A stretch of DNA of 64,000 bases from Salinibacter altiplanensis (GCF_002894645.1 NZ_NCQY01000009.1:252433-316432), one strand, 5' to 3'. Positions 44,494 to 53,837 are shown, counted from the stretch's first letter. Numbers and translations: made by a program. Notes: generated by a model from the letters alone, not told the origin.

Positions 44494-45740
44494 TGTTTTC
44501 TCAACCACTGGCTCGCCCCGTGCGTCTTCTCTTCGTCTCGCACTCGCTCCCCCCCGACGGCCGCCCACTCGCCAACGTCGGCGGCATGCAGCGCGTCGCC
44601 CTCAAGCTCCACGAGACCCTGGAGGCCCGTGCCGAGGCGAACGCGCTCGACTACGATGCCCTGCTGCTGCGCAGTGCCTGGCGCACGGTTCACCTGAAGA
44701 CGCCCCTTTTTCTCGCCCGGGCCGGCTGGCGGATCGCCCAGGCCGCCCGGCGGGGCGCCGTCGACGTGGTTCTCTTTTCCTCAATGGTGACGGCCAGCCT
44801 CGCAGTACCCCTGCAGGGCCTGCTCCGCCGACACGGCGTACGAACGGCGGCCATCGTGCACGGCCTGGACGTGACGACCCCGTTCCCGCCCTACCAGTGG
44901 TTCGTCCCGACCGTGTTTGACGCCCTCGATGCGGTACTCCCCGTCAGCCGGGCCACCCGCCAGGCGTGCCTCGATCGCGGCGCCACCCCCACCCAGGTCC
45001 GGGTCGTGCCCAATGGCATCGACCCGGGCCGCTTCGAGGCCCCCGAGGATCGCGCCGCGGCCCGCCGGGCACTTGGGAAAAGTGCGGAGGCATCTCCCCC
45101 ACCCCCCCCGCCCGACGGCCTCCTGCTCTGCAGCGTGGGCCGGCAGGTGGAGCGCAAGGGCACGGCCTGGTTCGTCGACGCCGTAATGCCTCGCCTTCCC
45201 GACGATGTGCACTACTGGATCGCGGGCGACGGCCCCGAGCTTGACGCGATCGAGGCCGCCATTGCGCGCCACGACTTGGCCCCTCGCGTCCGCCTCCTGG
45301 GCCGGATTCCGAACGACACCCTCGCCCGCCTCTACCGCGGGGGCGACCTGTTCATCATGCCCAATGTGTCCGTCGAGAACGACATGGAGGGCTTCGGCAT
45401 TGTGCTGCTCGAGGCCGGGCAGTGCGGCACCCCCGCCATCGCCGCCCGCCTCGAGGGCATCCAGGACGTGATCGACGACGGCGTCAACGGCCACCTCGTG
45501 CCCCCGGAGTCCCCCGAAGCCTTCGTGGACGCCATCGCGGCGTACCGCAACGATCCCGACATGCTGGACGCCGCCGCGCAACGGGCCCTCCGCTACACCA
45601 AGGACACCTTCGAATGGCCCGCCGTTGCCGACACGTACCTGTCGGTCCTGCACGCTGTGTGGACCCAGGGCACGCCCCCCGACGCGGGAGACGACACGGA
45701 CACCGCGGATCGGGCCGACGCCCGTTTCCATGCGGCGTAG
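44493..45740 (+). CDS. GT4-family glycosyltransferase
   Basis: 415 residues of GT-B fold. N-terminus: VRLLFVSHSLPPDGRPLANV GGMQRVALKL; donor half: LLCSVGRQVERKGTAWFVDA, YWIAGDGPELDAIEAAI, LFIMPNVSVENDMEGFGIVL LEAGQCGTPAIAARLEGI with the paired glutamates. A proline run (SPPPPPPD) interrupts the linker between domains. The C-terminal tail after about residue 393 is acidic. It begins with the last base of the preceding gene's stop and probably acts in the same glycolipid or polysaccharide pathway. phoU follows 143 bases later on the same strand. Sugar and acceptor cannot be named. Confidence 0.9.
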   Translation: MFSQPLARPVRLLFVSHSLPPDGRPLANVGGMQRVALKLHETLEARAEANALDYDALLLRSAWRTVHLKTPLFLARAGWRIAQAARRGAVDVVLFSSMVTASLAVPLQGLLRRHGVRTAAIVHGLDVTTPFPPYQWFVPTVFDALDAVLPVSRATRQACLDRGATPTQVRVVPNGIDPGRFEAPEDRAAARRALGKSAEASPPPPPPDGLLLCSVGRQVERKGTAWFVDAVMPRLPDDVHYWIAGDGPELDAIEAAIARHDLAPRVRLLGRIPNDTLARLYRGGDLFIMPNVSVENDMEGFGIVLLEAGQCGTPAIAARLEGIQDVIDDGVNGHLVPPESPEAFVDAIAAYRNDPDMLDAAAQRALRYTKDTFEWPAVADTYLSVLHAVWTQGTPPDAGDDTDTADRADARFHAA

Positions 45741-45883
45741 TTGCCCACCGGGCGCCCCGTCCGCGGTTTGGAGCGGGACGGAGGACGATGCCCCGCGAGC
45801 GTTCATCGCCTACCGGCACATTCCCCCGTCTTGATCGTACGGGCGTGTCCGTATACAATCCGACGACCCGACCGGGACTTCCC

Positions 45884-46594
45884 ATGCCGACCCGTCTCGC
45901 ACACGAGATTGCCGAGCTCCGCAGCCGCCTTCTCGACATGGCCACCATCGTGGCCGAACAGTTCACCGACGCCGTGGATGCCCTGCTCGCCCACGACGTG
46001 GACCAGGCCGAGCGCGTCATGGACCGCGACCGTGAGGTCGACGCCCTTGAGCTCGAGGTCGACGAGTACTGCCAGCGCATCCTGGCCCGCCACCAGCCGG
46101 TCGCCACCGACCTCCGCACCCTCCTCACGGTCGAGAAGATCAACACCGACCTGGAACGGATCGGGGATCACTGCCGCAACCTGGCGCGCAACGCGGAGCA
46201 CGTGACCGAGGCCCCCGGCGTCCTCGACGTAGTCAAGGTCCGCGCGATGAGCCAGGCAGCCCGTCGCATGCTCGACGAGGCGAAGCAGGCCTTTCTCGAC
46301 CAGAACGCCGAACTGGCCCGCAGCATTCCTGACCTCGACGACGAGGTGGACCGGCTTCACCACGAGAACTTCCAGGAACTGGTGGACTACATCCGGAAGA
46401 ACCCGGAGCACGCCGAGGTGGCCGCTCATCTCATCACCGCCAGCAAGGCGATCGAGCGCATCTCCGACCACTCGACCAACATCGCAAAGGGCGTCGTTTT
46501 TCTCATCGAGGGCGTCGACATCCGCCACGCCGGCGTGCAGGAGGACATGGCCCCCGGCAGTACGTCGCCCCTCCGCTCCTCCTACTCCTCATAG
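45884..46594 (+). CDS. phoU: Phosphate-uptake regulator PhoU
   Basis: A 236-residue all-helical protein with two PhoU repeats (three-helix bundles), each with the metal-site pattern: ELRSRLLDMATIVAEQFTDA, KINTDLERIGDHCRNLARNA in the first and MLDEAKQAFLDQNAELARSI, KAIERISDHSTNIAKGVVFL in the second. PhoU damps the PhoR-PhoB response and Pst transport. No pst, phoR or phoB gene is in the window; instead it follows two glycosyltransferase genes, which hints at phosphate-linked membrane lipid change but does not prove it. The ATG at 45884 is fixed by the family start MPTRLAHEI. The 3' end overlaps the convergent EEP-fold gene by 13 bases. Confidence 0.93.
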   Translation: MPTRLAHEIAELRSRLLDMATIVAEQFTDAVDALLAHDVDQAERVMDRDREVDALELEVDEYCQRILARHQPVATDLRTLLTVEKINTDLERIGDHCRNLARNAEHVTEAPGVLDVVKVRAMSQAARRMLDEAKQAFLDQNAELARSIPDLDDEVDRLHHENFQELVDYIRKNPEHAEVAAHLITASKAIERISDHSTNIAKGVVFLIEGVDIRHAGVQEDMAPGSTSPLRSSYSS

Positions 46595-47688
46595 CCGTCT
46601 CGCCACCGGACCCGGGCGACGAGGGGGCGGTGGTCCGACACGACGGCTCCGGCCTCGTTCCCCGGAACGGGGGCCGAATCGATGCGCCACGCCGGCCCGG
46701 CCAGAACGTGGTCGATCTGAACGAGGGGCCACCACGCCGGAAAGGTGCCTCCCCCACCCGCCGCCTGCAGGCCCTGCGCAAGGTGACGGTAGGCCCACTG
46801 GTGCGGGGTGCTGTTAAAGTCGCCCGCCACGAGCACCGGGCGCGTCTCCCGCTCAATGTGGCGACGAATCCGACGGGCCTGATCGGCGCGGTGCAGCGCC
46901 TCGTCCCGGTACGTCCACAGGACGGCCTGCCAGCGACGGAGGGACGGCTCCGTGTCCAGCAGCTCCCAGGGACGGGGGCCCACCGTGTGCAGGTGTACGT
47001 TGTAGAGCACAGCCGGATGCCCCTCCCAGGTAAAGTAGGTGCGCGTATACCGGGCACGGGGATTCGTGTCCCCGGACGGGGGCAACGGATGCACGCTCAT
47101 CGAGTCCAGTCGAACCGTCCCCACCACCGGCCGATAAATTCGGGCCTCGGAAGGACGCAAACGGGGAAGGGTGTACCCGATGGAGTCCCGTGTGAGCACG
47201 CGGAGCGGCCAGGAGGCAAATTCGGGGGAGCCTCTCGGGGACGCACCGGGTTGAATCCACGCTTCCTGTAATGCCAGCATGGTGGGGACCTCCCGCTGCA
47301 CGAGCTCGGCCAGCGTCCACTCCCGAGCCGATCCGTGAGCAAAGGCCGGAGGCAGGTTGAACGTCATCACCCGCAGTGTCTCCGCGTCGCTTCCCGGTGC
47401 GTCTCCGACGAAGCCCGGGCCAAAGCGCACCGCAACGAGCAGGAGCAGCGCCGCGCCGACCGTCCCCGGTCCCCACGCCTGACGGTAGACGCCCTGCCCC
47501 ACCAAGACGCCCCCAAGCAATCCCACCGCCCCGCCCAGTACGGGAAGCAAAACCGCAAACAGATCCGTCCACCAGAAGTGCACCGGCGGGAGATGCGGGG
47601 CCGCGTACCCGACCAGAAACGCGGCAACCAGAAACGCGGCGCTCCCCCACGCCAGGGCCCAAAGCACGCGTCGGAGACCCATCGGCAC
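46582..47688 (-). CDS. Membrane-anchored endonuclease/exonuclease/phosphatase-fold protein
   Basis: 368 residues. The first 100 hold about three membrane helices (LWALAWGSAAFLVAAFLVGY, LFAVLLPVLGGAVGLLGGVL, VGAALLLLVAVRFGPG). The rest is an EEP (DNase I/phosphodiesterase) domain with its metal and catalytic residues: VMTFNLPP, ALQEAW, YNVHLHTVG, VAGDFNSTP, IDHVLAG and SDHRPL. Members of this membrane-bound group may act on phospholipids, nucleotides or DNA outside the membrane; no substrate is established. The stop lies inside the phoU 3' end on the opposite strand (13-base convergent overlap). Upstream is the GT28-like transferase gene, 113 bases away on the same strand. Confidence 0.88.
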   Translation of the reverse strand: MPMGLRRVLWALAWGSAAFLVAAFLVGYAAPHLPPVHFWWTDLFAVLLPVLGGAVGLLGGVLVGQGVYRQAWGPGTVGAALLLLVAVRFGPGFVGDAPGSDAETLRVMTFNLPPAFAHGSAREWTLAELVQREVPTMLALQEAWIQPGASPRGSPEFASWPLRVLTRDSIGYTLPRLRPSEARIYRPVVGTVRLDSMSVHPLPPSGDTNPRARYTRTYFTWEGHPAVLYNVHLHTVGPRPWELLDTEPSLRRWQAVLWTYRDEALHRADQARRIRRHIERETRPVLVAGDFNSTPHQWAYRHLAQGLQAAGGGGTFPAWWPLVQIDHVLAGPAWRIDSAPVPGNEAGAVVSDHRPLVARVRWRDGYEE

Positions 47689-47801
47689 GCACCTGCTGGA
47701 TGGTTCGACAGAACAGATTGTCCCCGTCTCGGGGCGCCCCCGACCGCCCCTGAAACGAGCCGGATTGGGCCGTCCGCGTGTGGCCCCCTAATCGTACGGC
47801 C

Positions 47802-48956
47802 TCACGCCGTCTCCAGAATCCGATCTTCCATCGGCAGGGGCGGTGTCGGCTCGGCAGGGAATTCTCGGACGGCCGCCTCCAGCTCCCGCACGAATTGGCA
47901 ACGTCCCCGACGCACCCACCGCCGGAAGCGCCCCCTCTGCTCGGCCCCACGGCCCAGCGCCGTCCGCAGGCGTCCGATGTTGAACTGCGTGCTGCACACC
48001 CCGGCCCCGGCCCGTACCGCATCCACGGCGTTGCAGCGCTGCTCGTAGTGGCCTGCCACCGGCACCGCCTGCACGGGCGTGCCCAGGTACATCGCCTCCG
48101 CGATCGACTCGAAGCCGGCGGTGGACACGAGGCCGCGGCAGCGAGCCATGAGACGGAGGAATTTCTCGTCGTCGAGCTGGTGGAACGTGAGCGTCTCGTC
48201 GTAGGCCTCCACGGGGGCCGCGTCCGGGCGATCCCAGAAGCAGTGGAGCCGCACGCCCGGGTTCTGCTCGTGCCACCGGACCACCTCATTGGCGTAGCCG
48301 CTGTTGAGGATGTAGACCAGGAAAAAGGGCTCGTTCTCGCCTTGCGGCTGCCGAAACACACCGGGCCGCAGGAGGGGCGGGAGGACGCTCACGCTTTCTC
48401 GTGGACGGTCGGGGGCCGGGTAGAGCGAGAGCGCGAGGCGCCGCGACGCCCCCCAGGCCGTGAGCCGGGCAAACGCACGGGCCGCCCACCGGCGCCCCCA
48501 GCGCCCCGCCGGAAACCGGTAGTCCGGATGCAAAAACATGTACTGATGGGCCACCGCCACGACCGGCACGGACGGCGAATGGGTAACGGCGTAGAGGCCC
48601 ATCAGGGGCTCAAAAAAATTCACCACCACGTCCGGATCGTGGCGCTCGACGGCAGCGTCGAGGGTGTCCAGGCTGTGCCAGAAGGTCGGCGTGCGCCCGA
48701 GCGTCCGGCGCAGCGTGGCCCAGGGCCGCACCGAGCGGTCGGCAGCGTCCGAGACGAAGCCGGGGCTCTCGATGTTCGTGACGGGGGCCTCGAAGGCTTC
48801 GCGGAAGAAGGTCGGCACGGCCTGGTTGTCGCTCTTTCCCACGACCACCTGCGCGACCTGATGCCCGGCGTCTTGAAGCATATGCCGCAGGGCCATCGCC
48901 TGGGTGAGGTGGCCGCGGCCCTCCCCCTGGACCACAAAAAGACAGCGCAACGACAT
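47802..48956 (-). CDS. GT28/MurG-like glycosyltransferase
   Basis: 384 residues. The N-terminus LRCLFVVQGEGRGHLTQAMA LRHMLQDAGHQV has the glycine-rich GRGHLTQA loop of the GT1/GT28 superfamily (MurG, MGDG synthase, UGT-like). The donor side shows FFLVYILNSGYANEVVRWHE, FHQLDDEKFLRLMARCRGLV STAGFESIAEAMYLGTPVQA, with the S-T-A-G-F-E donor loop. The final 50 residues are Arg-rich and irregular. Such proteins glycosylate lipids or peptidoglycan precursors; together with the two GT4 genes nearby a role in membrane glycolipids is plausible. ATG at 48956 starts exactly at the fold. Convergent neighbours are absent; the beta-helix lipoprotein gene lies upstream on the same strand beyond a terminator. 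Confidence 0.85.
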   Translation of the reverse strand: MSLRCLFVVQGEGRGHLTQAMALRHMLQDAGHQVAQVVVGKSDNQAVPTFFREAFEAPVTNIESPGFVSDAADRSVRPWATLRRTLGRTPTFWHSLDTLDAAVERHDPDVVVNFFEPLMGLYAVTHSPSVPVVAVAHQYMFLHPDYRFPAGRWGRRWAARAFARLTAWGASRRLALSLYPAPDRPRESVSVLPPLLRPGVFRQPQGENEPFFLVYILNSGYANEVVRWHEQNPGVRLHCFWDRPDAAPVEAYDETLTFHQLDDEKFLRLMARCRGLVSTAGFESIAEAMYLGTPVQAVPVAGHYEQRCNAVDAVRAGAGVCSTQFNIGRLRTALGRGAEQRGRFRRWVRRGRCQFVRELEAAVREFPAEPTPPLPMEDRILETA

Positions 48957-49072
48957 GCCGGGACGGACGCTCTGACAGGCACACGACGAAAACACACAAC
49001 AATGCACACAAGACCGACCGGCGCCGTTCCTCTCCCCCCCAACCCGTCCCCGTACGGTTCGTCACAGGCAAC

Positions 49073-49110
49073 AAAAAACGGCCGGACGCCCCGAACGGAG
49101 CGCCCGGCCG
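49073..49110 (-). terminator. Rho-independent terminator after the beta-helix lipoprotein gene
   Basis: On the minus strand CGGCCGG-type arms (49110-49104 with 49085-49079) enclose a second GC-rich pairing (GCGCTCC with GGGGCGT), followed by TTTTTTG. It lies 54 bases behind the lipoprotein stop. Confidence 0.85.
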
Positions 49111-49163
49111 CTGGAGTTTCCCTGCGGATCAGGGACGTTGCCCTGTGCAGAGAATGGGAGTCG

Positions 49164-50822
49164 TTACTGGAGCGTGCCATTCTGGCTAAGCAGCGTCCAG
49201 CCGCTGGCCCAGTTTTCGCTTCCGAAGGCGCCGTAGTAATCGACGCTCTCGTAGTTCGAGTTCACACCGCCCACGTCGCCGAAGACGCTCGGGGCCGGGG
49301 GCGAGTCATCCGCCGGGCCGACCGCTCGCGGATTGAACTGGTTGATTACGCCGTTGCTGCTCCGGTCCATGGACTCGATGGGCGACTGGGACAGGAGCTG
49401 ATTGTTCTTGTCGCGGAGATAGGTCGCCAGGTTGCCCCGGAAGTCCGTCCCACCGTCGCCATCCCCGGTGAGCTGGATGATGTCTTCGAACGTGGTGCCG
49501 TCCGACGCTGACGGATCGACGTAGTTGGCCCCCACGTTCCACCAGAGGTTGTTTTCGTGGCGGAGCACACGGCCCTCCTCCGTGTCGTCACGCCATCGAT
49601 CGCGGCTGTCCGCGCCGCTGCCGCTGGGCTTATCCTCAATCTGCAGGCCTTTGCCCGTGAAGCGGGCGTCCATGAACACTGTGTTGTAGTATGATGTCGC
49701 GTTGTTGTCGCGGTGGATCAGATACGGTTCGTTGCCGTCGCCCTGTGTGCCCTCGACGCCCGGCCCAATGCCGATGTACGTCGCATTGGCAACCTTCACC
49801 GTGGCGTAAGGCTGATCGGTCTCCGGAGTCGTGCCGCCGTCCATCTCTGAGATGCGGCCGGCTGCGTCGGTTGCCTGCACGGCGAGCCAGAACTGGTTGC
49901 TGCCCTGCCAGCCCTCGTCCATGTCAAAGGCATCGTCCGCCGCCCAGGCGGCGATCAGGTACTTCGTGTTCACCGTGCCGCCGAAGAACTCGAAGCCGTC
50001 GTCGTCGCTGGCGTACGACTCGACGTACTCGACGGTCGACTGATTGCCAACACCTCCGAGCGTGAGCCCCTGAATCTCGGAACCGGAGCCGAGCGTCGTG
50101 CCGGTGTGGCGAATCGACACGTAGCGGAACGTACCAATGTTGTGCTGGGTGTTGAAGTCCCCGTTTTCTGCGCCGTACTGGGCCCGGGTCTCGGACGTTG
50201 GGATCCCTTCGATGCTCTTGACTGAAGGCTCAGGATTGATGGGGGCATCACCGAGCAGGATGACGCCGCCCCACTGCCCTCGAATGCCGCGCCCGAGGCC
50301 TTCGCCCTCGTCGCCCTCAGCGGTGAAGATGATCGGGTCGATCGAGCCGTCGTCCCGCTCGCCGTCCGCGTTGATCTGACCGCCGCGGGCCACGATGAGG
50401 GCACTCGCGTTCTCGCCCGAGCCGGGAAGCCCCTGCACCACCGTGCCGGGCTCGATGTTGAGGGTTTCGCCTTCGTTGACGAAGACGAAGTTGTCGAGCT
50501 TGTAGATGAAGTCGCTCGACCAGGTCACGTCGTTGACCACGTTGCTGTCCGCATCGAGGTAGGAGATGCCCCGTCCCTCAGCTGCGTCACTCACGATAAT
50601 CTCGTCGGGGCCTCCACTAATGGAGGTCGTGTCGTAGTTGACGTTTTCGGTGGTGGAGCTACCTCCGTCCCCGTTTCCATTCCCATTGCCATTTCCATTC
50701 ATGCCGCTGTCGTTTGAGTCACAGCCGGCGGCAAAAAGGAGCGCGGCGGTGACGAGGACGGCCCCCACTCCTCGAAGGAGAGAGAACCATCCCGTTGTCG
50801 TGGTTGTAGTGGTAGATTGCAT
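49164..50822 (-). CDS. Surface lipoprotein with beta-helix-like repeats, partner of a TonB receptor
   Basis: 552 residues. A lipoprotein signal (LVTAALLFAAGCDSN, Cys about 34) is followed by an Asn/Gly run and a large domain rich in short strands. Repeating pieces such as NIEPGTVVQGLPGSGENASALIVARGG (split here by function into cap and strand), GQWGGVILLGDAPINPEP, FRYVSIRHTGTT, GLTLGGVGNQSTVEYVESYA and DDDGFEFFGGTVNTKYLIAA look like rungs of a right-handed beta-helix. The family is seen in marine and soil bacteria beside TonB-dependent receptors; no activity is established. The receptor gene is directly upstream on the same strand (192 bases, with a strong hairpin between). It could capture a ligand for the receptor. 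A terminator follows. Confidence 0.8.
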   Translation of the reverse strand: MQSTTTTTTTGWFSLLRGVGAVLVTAALLFAAGCDSNDSGMNGNGNGNGNGDGGSSTTENVNYDTTSISGGPDEIIVSDAAEGRGISYLDADSNVVNDVTWSSDFIYKLDNFVFVNEGETLNIEPGTVVQGLPGSGENASALIVARGGQINADGERDDGSIDPIIFTAEGDEGEGLGRGIRGQWGGVILLGDAPINPEPSVKSIEGIPTSETRAQYGAENGDFNTQHNIGTFRYVSIRHTGTTLGSGSEIQGLTLGGVGNQSTVEYVESYASDDDGFEFFGGTVNTKYLIAAWAADDAFDMDEGWQGSNQFWLAVQATDAAGRISEMDGGTTPETDQPYATVKVANATYIGIGPGVEGTQGDGNEPYLIHRDNNATSYYNTVFMDARFTGKGLQIEDKPSGSGADSRDRWRDDTEEGRVLRHENNLWWNVGANYVDPSASDGTTFEDIIQLTGDGDGGTDFRGNLATYLRDKNNQLLSQSPIESMDRSSNGVINQFNPRAVGPADDSPPAPSVFGDVGGVNSNYESVDYYGAFGSENWASGWTLLSQNGTLQ

Positions 50823-50910
50823 AATGCGTGTGCTGTTGAGTGAAGAAGCGCGCGCTGCTATGCGGGAGGAACGAGTTTATGACTCGGTAACACCCTCCTG
50901 CGAATCTCCG

Positions 50911-50947
50911 AAGGGGGCGAGCCGTCGTCGCGGCTGGCCCCCTTTTT
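50911..50947. terminator. Strong hairpin between the TonB receptor and lipoprotein genes
   Basis: AAGGGGGC-g-AGCCG (50911-50924) pairs with CGGCT-g-GCCCCCTT (50931-50944) over a six-base loop. The T-run (TTTTT, 50943-50947) stands on the plus-strand side, whereas both flanking genes run on the minus strand. As a terminator it would suit the plus strand; for the minus-strand transcript it would be a stable stem in the intergenic RNA that may set the receptor:lipoprotein ratio. Confidence 0.6.
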
Positions 50948-51014
50948 CGTTCTCGAGTCAGAATGTTGGTGAAAAGCGTTCTGCCGAGGCCCTACCGCGG
51001 CCTCGTGTCCTCGG

Positions 51015-53837
51015 TTAGAATTCGTACGAGACGCCGACCGAGATCGTCCGGCCCAGCGGGCGGCGATCGTTGACAAACTCCTTTCCGCGGAACGACTGCG
51101 AGACGACCTCCTCGCTGTCGAGCACGTTTTCGACGGAGGCCTTCACCGTCACGCCGCGCAGGAGCCGCTGGGAGGCGTTAACGTCGAGCATGCTCCGTCC
51201 CTGTTCGTACAGGTCCACGCCGTTGCGCGTCACCGTCTGCAGCCGGTCGCCGAAGCGGTGCACGAACACGTTGACGCTGGTGCCGGAGTTCGGATTCTGG
51301 TAGCCCGCATTCAGGTTGACGAGGAACGGCGACTGGCCCTGCAGGGGTCGCGTGTCGCTCGGGTTCTCCTGGAAGGCGCGGAGGGCGTCCAGCGCCCGCT
51401 CAGTCCGCGAAATTTCGGACTCGATCAGCGTGAGGTTGCCGCCCACCTGCACGTGTCGCAGCCACGAGGCGAGCCCGCCCAGGTTCTTTCGGGCTTCCAG
51501 CTCTACGCCGTAGACGCGGGCACTGCTCTTGTTGTCGTAGGTTACCTCCACGTTGGCCCCCGATGCCCTCGGGTTGATGGTCCGTTCGATGGGATTGTCG
51601 AACTCCTTGTAGTAGACGCCGGCCGAAAGCAGCTCACCGGGGCCGGAGAACCACTCCCAGCGCAGGTCGAAATTGTCGATGCGCGTGCGGGTCAGGTCGG
51701 GGTTGCCGACCTCGATGTAGTCGCCGACGAAGTTGAAGGACGAGAACGGCGCAAACTCCCGGAACGAGGGCTGCGCAATGGTGCGCCCGTAGGCCCCGCG
51801 CAGGTTCATGTCGTCCCGGAGCGACCACACGAGGTTGACCGACGGCAGCAGGTCCGTTTCCGTGAACTGACCCCGCTGCGGATCGTCCTTGATCGTCGCG
51901 ATGGACATGTCCGTGTGCTCGACCCGCACGCCGCCGATGAATTCGAGCGACGGAAGGCCGGGCACCGGCAGCTCCGCCGTGAGGAAACCGGCCCCCACCG
52001 TCTGATCCCCGTCGTAGTTGTTCGAGGTCTGCGTCTGATCGAGCACGTAGGTACCGAATCGATTCCGCCCGCGGTCGTCGTCTTCGACCAGACCGGCCTG
52101 CTCGTCGATGTAGCGGTCCGGATTGCCGGAATATCCGACCTGATCCGAGAGGTGGTCGAAACGGCGCTCGCGAAACTCGCGGGTCGTCGTCCGGTAGCGC
52201 CCCCCAGTTTTCAACGTAGCGGGTCCGAGGGGCACCTCTACCGACACGCGCCCCGATCCGTCGGTCTCTGTGAGATTTCGAAAGAAGCGGCTTGGCACCT
52301 TATAGATGGACTGGGCGATGGTGCAGCGCTCCTCCCCATCGCGGATATTGCAGTGGTTGGAGAAAAACCGATAGTCGGGCTCGTCCCGCTCGGCTTCTGA
52401 CAGTGAGGCCTTCCAGTTCACCCGAACGCCCTCCTGCCCGGCCCCGAACTGATGGGTCCCGTCGAGCTCGCCGGACTGCATGGTCCGCTCGGTGGTGCGA
52501 AGCACGCGGGTTCGGAAGACGTGGTCGCCCGTGAGGTCGCGCGGCAGTTGGCCCTCCTGGAGCCGGGCCTCCTCTTCTCGGCTACGGTTGTAGAGCAGGC
52601 GAAGCCCGAGCTCGTGCTGAGAAGCAAGCTGAAACGAGAGCCCGGCCATGCCCCCGAGGAGGGTCTCCTCCAGGCCCCGCTGCGTGGTGTAGCGCGCCGT
52701 GGGATTAAGGTTCTCCGAGAGCGACCCCGTTTGCTCGAACCGGGCCGTCGTCCCGTCCTCGTAGCCGGAGACGGATTGGTCGTACGTCAGCGACGCGATC
52801 AGCCCGAGCGAGCGTCCGCCGAGCACGCTGAACCGATCCCCGAACGAGGCCTCGGCGCCCCAGTTGCCGAGCCGCTCCTTGCGGGTCGGCGTGACGGAGG
52901 TGGCGAACGCCCGGGTCAATTGATTGATCTGTTGCGCGCGCTGGTCGTCGTTGAACGTCTGCACGAGCGAGCCCGGAAGGTCGTCCCCTTGAGCGATGGC
53001 CGGTACGTCGTCCACCCCGCCAATCGGGCGCAGGACCTCCCCGCCGATGCCCACCTCGCTGTTGAGGGACGACGAGACGGAGAGCGTAGCGAACCGCTCC
53101 TCCGGAAAGGCCTTCGTCGTAATGTCTATGGAGCCCCCCGTAAAGCTGCCGGGACGATCCGGCGTGAAGGTCTTTCGCGTGACGACGTTGTCGATGAGGC
53201 TCGATGGGAAGAGGTCCAGCGCCACGCTGTTGCCGTCCGGATCGGTACTCGGCAGCGTACTCCCATTGAGTTTTGTGGAAACGTACCGCCCCTGGAGGCC
53301 CCGCACGTTCACGTACTTGCCCTCGGTCACCGAGGCCCCGGTCACCATGCTCATGGCCCCCGCCACCGTACCGGCACCGGCGCGCCCAATCATTTCGGCG
53401 CTGACCGCGTCACTGAGGGCGGCCGCTTCGGCCCGCTCCTTCAACAGTCCCGCCTCCGAGTCGCGCGCCGCCTCCGCCGACACGACGACCTCGTCGAGCT
53501 GCTCCGTCTCCGCGGCGAGCGCCACGTCGAGGGACGTCGTCTGCCCTGCCGTCACCTCCACCCCCGTCACGGTCGTCTGTTGGAAGCCCACGAACGAGAC
53601 GACGAGAGCGTACGTCCCCGGCGCCAGCCCGTCGAGTCGATACCGCCCCTTAAGGTCCGCGGAGGTGCCCGTCGACGTGCCCTCCACCGTCACGTTCGCC
53701 CCGGGCAGCGGCTCGCCCTGTCCTTTCTCCACCACAACCCCCGCGACGGCCCCAGCAGACGCAGCGTCCTGTGCCACGACCACGTCGGGCCCGCTGCCCA
53801 GCAGCACGATCAGAACTACGGTGAACATGCTTCGCAT
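51015..53837 (-). CDS. TonB-dependent receptor with carboxypeptidase-regulatory-like domain
   Basis: Outer-membrane active transporter, 940 residues. A signal peptide (MFTVVLIVLLGSGPDVVVAQ) is followed by a CarboxypepD_reg-like beta-sandwich (GVVVEKGQGEPLPGANVTVE, GRYRLDGLAPGTYALVVSFV GFQ), the TonB box region QLDEVVVSAEA, the plug (IGRAGAGTVAGAMSMVTGAS, YVNVRGLQGRYVSTKLNGST, DNVVTRKTFTPDRPGSFTGG SIDI) and a 22-strand barrel ending in GRTISVGVSYEF with the C-terminal Phe. The ligand cannot be named; the adjacent beta-helix lipoprotein is its likely surface partner. An ATG at 53852 would add five residues. A 22-bp tandem repeat lies just upstream. It is divergent from the MFS gene. Confidence 0.93.
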   Translation of the reverse strand: MRSMFTVVLIVLLGSGPDVVVAQDAASAGAVAGVVVEKGQGEPLPGANVTVEGTSTGTSADLKGRYRLDGLAPGTYALVVSFVGFQQTTVTGVEVTAGQTTSLDVALAAETEQLDEVVVSAEAARDSEAGLLKERAEAAALSDAVSAEMIGRAGAGTVAGAMSMVTGASVTEGKYVNVRGLQGRYVSTKLNGSTLPSTDPDGNSVALDLFPSSLIDNVVTRKTFTPDRPGSFTGGSIDITTKAFPEERFATLSVSSSLNSEVGIGGEVLRPIGGVDDVPAIAQGDDLPGSLVQTFNDDQRAQQINQLTRAFATSVTPTRKERLGNWGAEASFGDRFSVLGGRSLGLIASLTYDQSVSGYEDGTTARFEQTGSLSENLNPTARYTTQRGLEETLLGGMAGLSFQLASQHELGLRLLYNRSREEEARLQEGQLPRDLTGDHVFRTRVLRTTERTMQSGELDGTHQFGAGQEGVRVNWKASLSEAERDEPDYRFFSNHCNIRDGEERCTIAQSIYKVPSRFFRNLTETDGSGRVSVEVPLGPATLKTGGRYRTTTREFRERRFDHLSDQVGYSGNPDRYIDEQAGLVEDDDRGRNRFGTYVLDQTQTSNNYDGDQTVGAGFLTAELPVPGLPSLEFIGGVRVEHTDMSIATIKDDPQRGQFTETDLLPSVNLVWSLRDDMNLRGAYGRTIAQPSFREFAPFSSFNFVGDYIEVGNPDLTRTRIDNFDLRWEWFSGPGELLSAGVYYKEFDNPIERTINPRASGANVEVTYDNKSSARVYGVELEARKNLGGLASWLRHVQVGGNLTLIESEISRTERALDALRAFQENPSDTRPLQGQSPFLVNLNAGYQNPNSGTSVNVFVHRFGDRLQTVTRNGVDLYEQGRSMLDVNASQRLLRGVTVKASVENVLDSEEVVSQSFRGKEFVNDRRPLGRTISVGVSYEF

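Noticed and set aside
45422-45883. Long upstream extension of the phoU frame
   Set aside because: It runs through the end of the preceding glycosyltransferase gene in another frame; the PhoU fold starts at 45884.
50670-50703. Short 6-bp repeat (Asn-Gly codons) at the lipoprotein start
   Set aside because: It is in frame and encodes a flexible Asn/Gly linker behind the lipobox, so it is an ordinary coding repeat.
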